A stretch of 12,114 nt of DNA from VGOB01 sp034435315 (GCA_034435315.1 DAOTYB010000248.1:1-12114), one strand, 5' to 3'; positions 1-5,793 are shown, counted from the first letter of the stretch. Notes: generated from the letters alone by a model not told the origin. Translations and numbers: made by a program.

Positions 1-94
1 TTGGCTGGATTCGCGCGCAAGGATGTGGCTACGATCTAAGCCCGCTCATCGCCAATTGAGGTTACCTTGGGATTCGGCAAATCTAATGTCGTTT

Positions 95-144
95 CCCCAA
101 ACTTCGAACGGTCACCGCTTTGTGCGGTGTATTTCAGTTTGGGG
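95..144. repeat. Nested stem-loop in the spacer left of the response regulator
   Basis: The 9-base arm CCCCAAACT (95-103) is perfectly complementary to AGTTTGGGG (136-144). Inside it is a second 6-bp hairpin, CACCGC (113-118) with GCGGTG (124-129) and a TTTGT loop. The two stems are nested, giving one elongated 50-nt structure with an internal loop. There is no long T-run on either side, so it is not a classical intrinsic terminator. It could be part of a small RNA, a degenerate mobile repeat, or the end structure of a gene lying to the left. Confidence 0.45.
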
Positions 145-192
145 GCAAATCCGCTTGAGCTATAAATTTCGCCGCCGTGCTCTTGAGCAATC

Positions 193-290
193 CCCTCTCA
201 TCCCCCTGTCCCCTTCTCTCCCCGCGACGCGGGGAGAGAAGGGGGATGACGGGGTGGTAGCGGGCGGCGCAGCCGCCCGCCACCACCCTC
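193..290 (+). repeat. Hairpin repeat family, copy A (two hairpins)
   Basis: This copy begins with a C-rich head (CCCCTCTCATCCCCCTG) and then folds into two hairpins. Hairpin 1 pairs 210-226 with 228-244 (17 complementary positions, pyrimidine-rich 5' arm; the tip would open to a small loop). Hairpin 2 has the stem GCGGGCGGC / GCCGCCCGC (260-268 / 272-280) with a GCA loop. It is extended by 7 bp (252-258 / 282-288) after one A-C mismatch. The same head, the same hairpin-2 core, the same GCA loop and even the same A-C mismatch recur at 11994-12110, and a related version lies at 6695-6871. It sits about 35 bp beyond the 3' end of the response regulator and may help stop transcription. It resembles REP/BIME or MITE-like repeats; the family itself I cannot name. 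Confidence 0.75.
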
Positions 291-324
291 ACTTTCAAAA
301 TGCAAGTTTGTGCCCGTGCCGAGT

Positions 325-1029
325 CTAACTGCTCTCTGTGGGGCGTTTGAACATATACCCAACCCCGTGCTCTGTCAAAATATATTTGGGATTCGAAGGA
401 TCCTCTTCAATTTTATTGCGCAGGTAACTGATATAGACGCGCAGGTATTCGGTTTCATTACCATATTCAGGTCCCCAGACTTTGCGTAGCAGATCGGTGT
501 GAAGCATCACGCGCCCGGCATTTTGCACCAGTTGTGCCAGCAGTTTGTATTCGGTAGGTCCCAACTTGATGTCTTTGCCGCGCACCGTGACACGGCGTTG
601 TTGCAGATCCATCACGAAATCGTCGCACACAAACGGCGGACGCGCTTGCACTTCATCATTCGAAGCGGCGCGACGTAGCACTGCCTCCACGCGTGCCAGG
701 AGTTCGTGCACGCTAAAGGGTTTTTTCACGTAATCATCAGCGCCCGAACGCAAGCCCCTCACTACGTCCACATCCTGATCTCTGGCAGTGAGCATAATCA
801 CCGGCACGGAGGAGAACTCGCGAATCTTTTGCAGCACGTCAAAACCATCCATTCCCGGCAGCATAATGTCTAGAATGACCAGATCCGCGCCTTCTTTTTC
901 CACGAGTGCCAGCGCACTGGGTCCATCCATTGCGGTAATGACCTTGTAGCGTTGTGCTTCCAGATTCGACCGCACTAACTTGACCAGATGAGGCTCATCA
1001 TCCACAACCAGAATTTTGGCGGGGCGCAT
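325..1029 (-). CDS. OmpR/PhoB-family response regulator (KdpE-like)
   Basis: A 234-residue two-domain transcription regulator of standard length. The receiver domain (about residues 4-118) has the acidic pair D10/D11, phospho-acceptor D54 in the context VILDIMLPGMDG, the switch threonine T81 in VIMLTARD, and K103 before P104. The C-terminal winged-helix domain (about 132-230) includes LGPTEYKLL and a tail (VWGPEY, YLRVYISYLRNKIE, EHGVGYMF) that resembles KdpE more than PhoB. The start is the ATG at 1029: AGGAG lies 8 nt upstream, and homology begins a few residues in. A longer in-frame start at 1089 lies inside the -35 box and is rejected. No sensor kinase is adjacent in the window, so its signal is unknown. 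It is transcribed away from the topoisomerase gene from a promoter back-to-back with that gene's own. The KdpE-like label is based on remembered sequence resemblance only. Confidence 0.95.
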   Translation of the reverse strand: MRPAKILVVDDEPHLVKLVRSNLEAQRYKVITAMDGPSALALVEKEGADLVILDIMLPGMDGFDVLQKIREFSSVPVIMLTARDQDVDVVRGLRSGADDYVKKPFSVHELLARVEAVLRRAASNDEVQARPPFVCDDFVMDLQQRRVTVRGKDIKLGPTEYKLLAQLVQNAGRVMLHTDLLRKVWGPEYGNETEYLRVYISYLRNKIEEDPSNPKYILTEHGVGYMFKRPTESS

Positions 1030-1037
1030 TTTAATCG

Positions 1038-1042
1038 CTCCT
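1038..1042 (-). promoter_or_regulatory. Ribosome binding site that fixes the response regulator start
   Basis: On the minus strand this reads AGGAG, 8 nt before the ATG at 1029. It decides for a 234-residue protein over a 254-residue reading. Confidence 0.8.
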
Positions 1043-1060
1043 GAAGATACACTTGCAAAA

Positions 1061-1089
1061 ATTATAACAGACAAGAACCTGTACGTCAA
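1061..1089 (-). promoter_or_regulatory. Sigma70-like promoter of the response regulator
   Basis: On the minus strand the -35 box is TTGACG (1089-1084) and the -10 box is TATAAT (1066-1061), separated by exactly 17 bp. The predicted transcript would start near 1054 and have a leader of about 25 nt carrying the AGGAG site. This is one of the two best promoter matches in the window. Confidence 0.8.
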
Positions 1090-1109
1090 AAACGGTTTTG
1101 TGGTTCTGT

Positions 1110-1138
1110 TTGCCGGCTTTGTTGTTTTGGACTATAAT
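1110..1138 (+). promoter_or_regulatory. Sigma70-like promoter of the topoisomerase IB gene
   Basis: The -35 box TTGCCG (1110-1115) and perfect -10 box TATAAT (1133-1138) are separated by 17 bp. Transcription would start near 1145, leaving a leader of about 40 nt. Its -35 box is only 20 bp from the -35 box of the divergent response regulator promoter, so a regulator or supercoiling change acting in this gap could affect both genes. Confidence 0.75.
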
Positions 1139-1167
1139 TTTATCTGTTTATCCACGCAATTCTCGCT

Positions 1168-1174
1168 GGAGGAG
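1168..1174 (+). promoter_or_regulatory. Strong ribosome binding site that fixes a TTG start
   Basis: GGAGGAG lies 10 nt before the TTG codon at 1185-1187. It comes after the promoter and before the first conserved residues (KWITLRHNG), so it supports TTG as the true start. The ATG at 1098 lies upstream of the promoter and would add a hydrophobic stretch without homology. Confidence 0.75.
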
Positions 1175-1184
1175 TAAGCCAACC

Positions 1185-3539
1185 TTGAAATGGATCACGC
1201 TGCGACACAACGGTGTAGCCTTCCCACCGCCTTACGATTATCGGGGACTCGTTGTGCGCATCAAAAACGAATGGGTGAAACTGACGCCAGAGCAGGAAGA
1301 GATGCTGATGGCGTGGGCAAAGAAAAAGGATACGCCTTATGTGCTCGATCCAGTGTTCCAAAAAAATTTTCTGAACGATTTGATCGAGAGACTAGACCCG
1401 CGCTTTAGCGATATTACTCTGGCAGATATTGATTTCACCGAGTTGCATGCGATTGTCGAACGCGAAAAGACAGCCAATCTAACGCCCGAAGAGCGCAAGC
1501 GACGCTCAGCGGAACGCAAGCGCGAGCGCGAAGAACTCCAAGCCCGCTACGGCACTGCGCTGTTGGATGGTCATCCTACCGAGGTCGGCGCGTATCTGGT
1601 GGAGCCGCCGGGAATTTTGATGGGACGCGGTCAACATCCGTTGCGTGGCAAGTGGAAGCCGCGCGTGCAGCCCGAAGATGTGACGCTCAACCTTGACGAA
1701 GACGCGCCGATTCCTCCCGCACCCGAAGGGCATCACTGGAAAGAAATCGTCCATGACCACGATTCAATGTGGATTGCCTCGTGGTGGGACACGCTGGCGA
1801 AAAAGCGCAAGTACATCTGGCTGGCGGAGACATCGCACCTGCGACAAGCGCGCGACAAGGAAAAGTATCTCCAGGCGGCTAAACTGGAAACGCACATCGA
1901 AAAGGTGCGCGCCGAAATCGCCCGACGTATGGAGTACGAAGATACTCTTGCGCGCGCCGAACTCGACAAACAACGCGCCCATCTCGAGGCACAGCGGCGG
2001 CGTCTGGAAGAGCAACTGTTGCGCGCGCTGGAAAATAACGAGGCTGCCAAACGGACGAAACTCGAAAACGCGCTTGCCCGCGTGCGACGACAGGAAGAAA
2101 AACTAGAGCGGCGCGCCGCAAGAATTCATATCGCCGAGATGAAAACGCGGCAACTGGCAACCGCATGCTATCTGATTGATCGGCTGGCGATGCGCGTGGG
2201 TGACGAAAAAGACGAAGACGAAGCTGATACGGTCGGCGCCTCCACCTTGCGCGTCGAACATGTGCGCATCGGTCGGGATTACATCGAGTTTAATTTCCTC
2301 GGCAAGGACAGTGTCGAATGGCACAAAGCCTTGCCGTTGAATCACGACGCACTGCTCCTCGCGCGCAACTTGCAAGACTTGATGCACGGAAAACAAGCCG
2401 GCGATCAAATTTTCGATCAGATTAGTTCAACGCATATCAATCGTTTTTTGAACAGTATCGTTCCGGGCTTGACTGCCAAGGTGTTTCGCACTTATCATGC
2501 CACCTACACGGTTCGTGACTATCTTATGCGTGAGGGGAATCTGGCTACCACGGTACCCGACTATCGCAAAGAGTACGTTGCCAGACTTGCAAATCTTGAA
2601 GCCGCGATTGTCTGCAATCACAAGCGTACGCCGCCGAAGAATTGGCAGGAAAGTCTAGCCAAGCGCGAGTTGCAAGTGCAACATTTGCGCGCGGCTCAAC
2701 CGAATCTGGAGAAACTGTACGCCAACGTCGCGGCGCGCGAGCAAGTTGTCGCCAGACTGTTAGCCACACAACCTGATCCACAAAAACTGGCGGCGCAAGT
2801 TCAAGCGCGTCAGCAAGCGCTGGACAAGGTACTTGCCGCGCAAGACGCGCTGGCGAAACTAGCGGAGACGATTCAGGCGCGCCAGACCGCGCTGGAGCGT
2901 TTGCTTGCCACCTACAAGTCGCTTGAGGCGGACGCGCGCGCGGCGGAGAAGCAGAAACAAGCCGCGCTGGCTAAACTCGAACAAGCCAAACCGAAATCGA
3001 AAAAGGCATTAGCGGCGTACAATAAACGTCTGCGCGCGGCGCGCCGCGCTGTGACCGAAACCAAACAAGCGTACGCGGCAAAACTCAAACGACTCAAGGA
3101 GCGCATCGCGCAGGCGCGCCAGGCGCTGGACGCGGCGACAAAGGCAAAACGCGAACGCGAGCGACAGATGGCGAAACGTCGCGCGCAGGCAGAAGCCGCA
3201 CTCCAACGCGCACAGGACGCGCTGACCACCGCACCTCAACGGCATGCCGAACGACTCGCCAGAGCACAGGCGGAACTGGAGCGCGCGCGTCGCGCGCCAG
3301 AAATCGCGCAAAAGAACTATGCTGAACGCGTCGAACGCGCTACACTCCAACTGGATCTGGCAAAACGCACGCGCGATTACAACCTGAGTACCTCGCTCAA
3401 AAACTACATTGACCCGCGCGTTTACAAAGCGTGGAGCGAGTATGTCGAGTTCGATTGGAAACGTCTCTACACCAAAGCGTTGCAGAAAAAATTTGCGTGG
3501 GTAGAACGTGAACGGGTCCAGTGGACACGTGGAGAGTGA
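1185..3539 (+). CDS. Eukaryotic-type DNA topoisomerase IB with enlarged linker
   Basis: Relaxes supercoiled DNA by nicking one strand through a 3'-phosphotyrosine. Residues are numbered from TTG 1185 (784 residues). The N-terminal core (about 1-215) follows human TOP1 closely: KWITLRHNGVAFPPPY, VFQKNFLNDL, EPPGILMGRGQHP, GHHWKEIVHD. The catalytic region carries the whole active-site set: R337 (LAMRVGDEK), K374 (FLGKDS), R435 (GLTAKVFRTY), H479 (CNHKRTPP) and Y741 in LKNYIDP, followed by a TOP1-like end (KALQKKFAWV). Two parts are larger than in the human enzyme. A charged helical insertion of about 60 residues (about 255-316) lies before R337, and the linker between H479 and Y741 spans 262 positions against 91 in human TOP1. 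The eukaryotic nuclear N-terminal extension is absent. The usual bacterial TopIB is a short poxvirus-like protein, which this is not. Codon use resembles the neighbours, so any transfer is old. Identity is very secure; biological role is not shown. Confidence 0.96.
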   Translation: MKWITLRHNGVAFPPPYDYRGLVVRIKNEWVKLTPEQEEMLMAWAKKKDTPYVLDPVFQKNFLNDLIERLDPRFSDITLADIDFTELHAIVEREKTANLTPEERKRRSAERKREREELQARYGTALLDGHPTEVGAYLVEPPGILMGRGQHPLRGKWKPRVQPEDVTLNLDEDAPIPPAPEGHHWKEIVHDHDSMWIASWWDTLAKKRKYIWLAETSHLRQARDKEKYLQAAKLETHIEKVRAEIARRMEYEDTLARAELDKQRAHLEAQRRRLEEQLLRALENNEAAKRTKLENALARVRRQEEKLERRAARIHIAEMKTRQLATACYLIDRLAMRVGDEKDEDEADTVGASTLRVEHVRIGRDYIEFNFLGKDSVEWHKALPLNHDALLLARNLQDLMHGKQAGDQIFDQISSTHINRFLNSIVPGLTAKVFRTYHATYTVRDYLMREGNLATTVPDYRKEYVARLANLEAAIVCNHKRTPPKNWQESLAKRELQVQHLRAAQPNLEKLYANVAAREQVVARLLATQPDPQKLAAQVQARQQALDKVLAAQDALAKLAETIQARQTALERLLATYKSLEADARAAEKQKQAALAKLEQAKPKSKKALAAYNKRLRAARRAVTETKQAYAAKLKRLKERIAQARQALDAATKAKRERERQMAKRRAQAEAALQRAQDALTTAPQRHAERLARAQAELERARRAPEIAQKNYAERVERATLQLDLAKRTRDYNLSTSLKNYIDPRVYKAWSEYVEFDWKRLYTKALQKKFAWVERERVQWTRGE
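2697..2912 (+). repeat. Three 24-codon tandem repeats in the topoisomerase linker
   Basis: Within the linker, residues starting at 505, 529 and 553 (TTG numbering) align with a 24-residue period. Compare QPDPQKLAAQVQARQQALDK with QDALAKLAETIQARQTALER; the first unit (QPNLEKLYANVAAREQVVAR) is more diverged. A fourth, degenerate unit may follow from residue 577. The pattern suggests that part of the linker grew by duplication of a 72-bp block. Confidence 0.7.
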
Positions 3540-3581
3540 AAAACGACCTTCCCGCTGCGCGACAGCGGGAAGGTCGTTTTT
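3539..3581. terminator. Bidirectional intrinsic terminator between topIB and thrB
   Basis: A perfect 19-bp stem (3539-3557 with 3563-3581) closes on a 5-nt loop CGCGA. The arms begin with five A and end with five T, so a T-tract follows the GC-rich stem on both strands. It starts at the last base of the topoisomerase stop codon and ends 25 bp before the thrB stop codon, and so should end both convergent transcripts. Confidence 0.92.
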
Positions 3582-3605
3582 GTACGCGTTCGGCTCGGGC
3601 GACTT

Positions 3606-4535
3606 TTAGCCGATGCGCACCTGGGCGCCGCGTGGACTCACTCCGAGGACGCGCGTCGTGCCGGTGATGTTGAGGCGTTGCGCTGTTTGCAACATCGCGC
3701 GCGCGACCGGCTCGCCGGGATGATCGGTGAACGCGATGATGCTGGGACCCGCGCCAGAAAGTGCAACGCCGCGCGCGCCCGCCGCTCTAGCCGCCTCGAA
3801 GAGCGCGAACATACCCGGCACAAGTTTCGCACGATACGGCTGATGCAACCGATCCTGCGTTGCGGCGGCAAGCCATTCCCAGCGCCGCTCGCGCAACGCG
3901 GCAATCCAGAGCGCCACGCGACTGGCATTGTAAATCGCATCCGCGCGCGGAACGCGCTGGGGTAAAACACGGCGCGCGTGTTGGGTCAACACAATCGTAT
4001 CGGGAATGAACAACACGCAGCGCAACTCACGCGGCACCGGAAAACGCGCGACCGTCACCTGATGGCCGTCCATCGCCGCAACCATCAAACCGCCCAGAAG
4101 CGCGGGCGCCACATTATCTGGATGTCCCTCGACGCGCGTCGCCAGCGTCACCAGTTCATCGCGCGAAAACCAATCTCCCAAAAGCGTGTTCGCCGCGAGC
4201 ATTCCCGCGACGATCGCTGCCGAACTCGAACCGAGACCGCGCGCAATCGGAATACGTGTCGAAATGTGGATGCGCACGGGGGGTCGCTTGTGCTTTGCCC
4301 ACCGATACACCACATCCATTCCATACACCACCAGATTGGTGCGATCGCGCGGAATCTCGACGCCCGGCGGACAATCGCATTCGATTTCTACCCCGCGCGC
4401 AATCGGCTCGATAATGAACGTGTTCCACCAGTCGAGTGCCAGGCCCAGACAATCAAAACCCGGTCCCAGATTAGCGGTCGTCGCCGGGACGCGAACGCGG
4501 ATTTTGGTGGGCGGATTCTCGCGTGCCGCTTGCAT
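3606..4535 (-). CDS. thrB: Homoserine kinase
   Basis: A GHMP-superfamily kinase of 309 residues, the usual length, that phosphorylates L-homoserine with ATP to O-phosphohomoserine in threonine synthesis in the cytoplasm. Visible motifs are the substrate-binding start PATTANLGPGFDCLGLAL (17-34), the ATP phosphate loop PIARGLGSSSAA (96-107), EGHPDNVAPALLGG (136-149) and the C-terminal GHMP motif ALSGAGPSI (258-266). The start at 4535 has GGAG 5 nt upstream. Only 18 nt separate it from the stop of thrC, whose enzyme uses its product, so the two are almost certainly one transcript (thrC then thrB). The transcript ends in the shared terminator at 3539-3581. Confidence 0.96.
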   Translation of the reverse strand: MQAARENPPTKIRVRVPATTANLGPGFDCLGLALDWWNTFIIEPIARGVEIECDCPPGVEIPRDRTNLVVYGMDVVYRWAKHKRPPVRIHISTRIPIARGLGSSSAAIVAGMLAANTLLGDWFSRDELVTLATRVEGHPDNVAPALLGGLMVAAMDGHQVTVARFPVPRELRCVLFIPDTIVLTQHARRVLPQRVPRADAIYNASRVALWIAALRERRWEWLAAATQDRLHQPYRAKLVPGMFALFEAARAAGARGVALSGAGPSIIAFTDHPGEPVARAMLQTAQRLNITGTTRVLGVSPRGAQVRIG

Positions 4536-4553
4536 ACTCTCTCCATCGCTTAA

Positions 4554-5594
4554 TCATAACTCGAGACTGTGCGCCAGAGCCTCGATGGTTGCCGGTATCG
4601 CTGGTGGCAGATGTGCCTGTGCGAGGGCACTGTCCGGGTCCTTGAGCCCACTGCCGGTCAACACACACACGATGCGCGCGTCGCGCGGCAAACGCTGCGC
4701 GCGCGCGAGTTTCATAATTCCTGCGACGCTAGCCGCCGCGGCAGGTTCACAAAAGACACCTTCGCGTGCGGCAAGGAAATGATACGCCGCGAGAATTTCG
4801 TCATCGGTTACTGCTTCGATCAACCCGCCCGATTCGTCGCGCGCGCGCGTCGCGCCGTGCCACGAGGCAGGATTGCCGATGCGAATCGCGGTCGCGATGG
4901 TCTGCGGATGTTCGATGGGCACGTCGTGCACGATGGGCGCAGCACCTGCCGCTTGAAAACCGAACATTCGCGGCAGACGTGATTTGCCCAGACGATGGTA
5001 CTCGGTAAAACCGCGCCAGTAGGCGGTGATGTTGCCGGCATTGCCGACCGGCAGCGCGAGAATGTCCGGCGCATCGCCCAGCGCGTCCACGATTTCGAAC
5101 GCGCCGGTCTTTTGCCCTTCGAGGCGATACGGATTGAGCGAGTTCACCAGAGTAAGCGTGCCTTGCTCCGCCAGTTCACGCACGAGTCGCAGCGCGGTAT
5201 CAAAGTTTCCTTCGATGGGCAACACGCGCGCGCCATGCATCAACGCTTGCGCTAGTTTGCCGAGCGCGATCTTGCCCGCGGGAATGACCACCGCACAGAT
5301 CAACCCCGCGCGCGCGGCGTACGCCGCGGCACTCGCCGCTGTGTTGCCGGTGGAAGCGCAGATGACCGCGCGCGCTTGACTCTCCAGCGCTTTGGCAATC
5401 GCCACGACCATCCCGCGATCTTTAAACGAACCTGTCGGATTACAACCTTCGAGTTTCAACCACACCTCGGCATTCACCTGCTGTGAAAGCGTCGGTGCGC
5501 GAACGAGTGGCGTGTCACCTTCGCCGAGCGAAAGCAACGGTGTGTTCAGCGTCACCGGAAGATACGCGCGAAAAGTAGCCAGCACACCTTTCAT
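4554..5594 (-). CDS. thrC: Threonine synthase
   Basis: A PLP-dependent fold type II enzyme of 346 residues that converts O-phosphohomoserine to L-threonine. K58 in NPTGSFKDRG is the expected Schiff-base lysine. STGNTAAS (81-88) and PVGNAGNI (182-189) are the cofactor/phosphate-binding loops, and LTGSGLKDP (312-320) is the typical C-terminal motif. The length fits the short class of bacterial/archaeal threonine synthases. I start it at the ATG at 5594, where the family-like sequence begins. A longer in-frame reading from 5699 only translates intergenic repeats (NHPTIQ repeated) and is not protein-like. No good Shine-Dalgarno sequence precedes 5594, so initiation may be weak or leaderless-like. 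It lies upstream of thrB, 18 nt apart. Confidence 0.95.
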   Translation of the reverse strand: MKGVLATFRAYLPVTLNTPLLSLGEGDTPLVRAPTLSQQVNAEVWLKLEGCNPTGSFKDRGMVVAIAKALESQARAVICASTGNTAASAAAYAARAGLICAVVIPAGKIALGKLAQALMHGARVLPIEGNFDTALRLVRELAEQGTLTLVNSLNPYRLEGQKTGAFEIVDALGDAPDILALPVGNAGNITAYWRGFTEYHRLGKSRLPRMFGFQAAGAAPIVHDVPIEHPQTIATAIRIGNPASWHGATRARDESGGLIEAVTDDEILAAYHFLAAREGVFCEPAAAASVAGIMKLARAQRLPRDARIVCVLTGSGLKDPDSALAQAHLPPAIPATIEALAHSLEL

Positions 5595-5596
5595 AG

Positions 5597-5631
5597 GATT
5601 TGCGATTTTCGATTGCCGATTGGTGATTGTT
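5597..5631. repeat. Heptamer array GATTNNN, five units
   Basis: Five 7-bp units follow each other: GATTTGC, GATTTTC, GATTGCC, GATTGGT and GATTGTT. The first four bases are constant and the last three vary. The array ends where the octamer array begins, 3 bp upstream of the thrC start codon on its left side. Confidence 0.75.
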
Positions 5632-5710
5632 GCATCGTTGGATAGTTGGATAGTTGGATGGTTGCATCGTTGGATAGTTGGATGGTTGCATCGTTGCATC
5701 GTTGTATCGC
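5631..5710. repeat. Octamer array TGGATAGT/TGCATCGT, ten units
   Basis: Ten 8-bp units run without interruption. The unit types are TGCATCGT, TGGATAGT, TGGATGGT and a final TGTATCGC, with a higher-order order (TGCATCGT, one or two TGGATAGT, then TGGATGGT) repeated. There are no spacers and no palindromes, so this is not CRISPR. Slipped-strand expansion is the likely origin. Confidence 0.85.
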
Positions 5711-5714
5711 TTCG

Positions 5715-5749
5715 TCATTCGTCATTCGTCATTTGTCATTCGTCATTGC
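5715..5749. repeat. Heptamer array TCATTCG, five units
   Basis: Five 7-bp units: TCATTCG twice, TCATTTG, TCATTCG and a final TCATTGC. The array follows the octamer array after a 4-bp partial unit (TTCG). Confidence 0.8.
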
Positions 5750-5753
5750 CCTC

Positions 5754-5793
5754 TGGCTCATTGGCACATTGGTTCATTGGCTCATTGATCAAT
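5754..5793. repeat. Octamer array TGGCTCAT overlapping the proC end
   Basis: Units TGGCTCAT, TGGCACAT, TGGTTCAT, TGGCTCAT and a degenerate TGATCAAT are consecutive. The last two units overlap the proC stop codon (TCA at 5782-5784 on the plus strand) and its last codons, so the repeat array has invaded or supplied the end of that gene. Confidence 0.75.

Larger units (their letters stand above)
1..324. other. Intergenic region without a convincing complete gene
   Basis: I find no credible complete gene here. Frame 1 is open from the window edge to a TAA at 37-39 and could be the last 12 codons of a plus-strand gene entering from the left, but there is too little to identify. The open frame at 23-328 runs through a hairpin repeat, has arginine/proline-rich low-complexity content and no recognisable domain, so I do not call it. 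What the region does contain is a nested stem-loop at 95-144 and repeat copy A at 193-290, listed separately. Confidence 0.6.
5595..5781. other. proC-thrC spacer filled with short tandem repeats
   Basis: Nearly the whole 187 bp is made of short tandem repeats in four successive blocks, described individually below. I see no convincing promoter or terminator, so thrC may be read through from proC or use a promoter hidden in the repeats. Confidence 0.7.

Noticed and set aside
1..39. Tail of a gene entering from the left (12 open codons ending in TAA)
   Set aside because: Possible, but 12 codons are too few to identify or support.
23..328. 101-residue plus-strand open frame at the left end
   Set aside because: It crosses hairpin repeat copy A, has low-complexity content, and shows no domain or ribosome binding site.
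1030..1089. Upstream start at 1089 for the response regulator
   Set aside because: That codon overlaps the -35 box of the gene's own promoter. The ATG at 1029 has a good ribosome binding site and the expected receiver-domain beginning.
1090..1132. T-rich near-repeats (GGTTTTGT, TGTTTTGG) as an OmpR-type binding site
   Set aside because: The spacing does not form a clean direct repeat; too weak to call.
1098..1184. ATG at 1098 as the start of the topoisomerase, giving a hydrophobic signal-like N-terminus
   Set aside because: It lies upstream of an excellent promoter (TATAAT at 1133-1138), has no homology, and a strong GGAGGAG site points to TTG 1185, exactly where TOP1-like sequence begins.
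1185..3539. Possibility that the contig is archaeal or eukaryotic because of the TopIB gene
   Set aside because: All neighbours, promoters, ribosome binding sites and operon spacing are bacterial in type.
3978..4553. 191-residue plus-strand open frame opposite thrB
   Set aside because: It is antisense to a secure homoserine kinase gene. Its histidine/arginine-rich composition is typical of a shadow frame in GC-rich DNA.
5595..5699. N-terminal extension of threonine synthase from 5699
   Set aside because: The extra residues are a translation of intergenic tandem repeats (NHPTIQ repeated) and fall outside the family's normal beginning.
5597..5793. CRISPR array or replication-origin iterons
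   Set aside because: Units are only 7-8 bp, contiguous and without spacers. No DnaA-box pattern, dnaA gene or cas gene is nearby.
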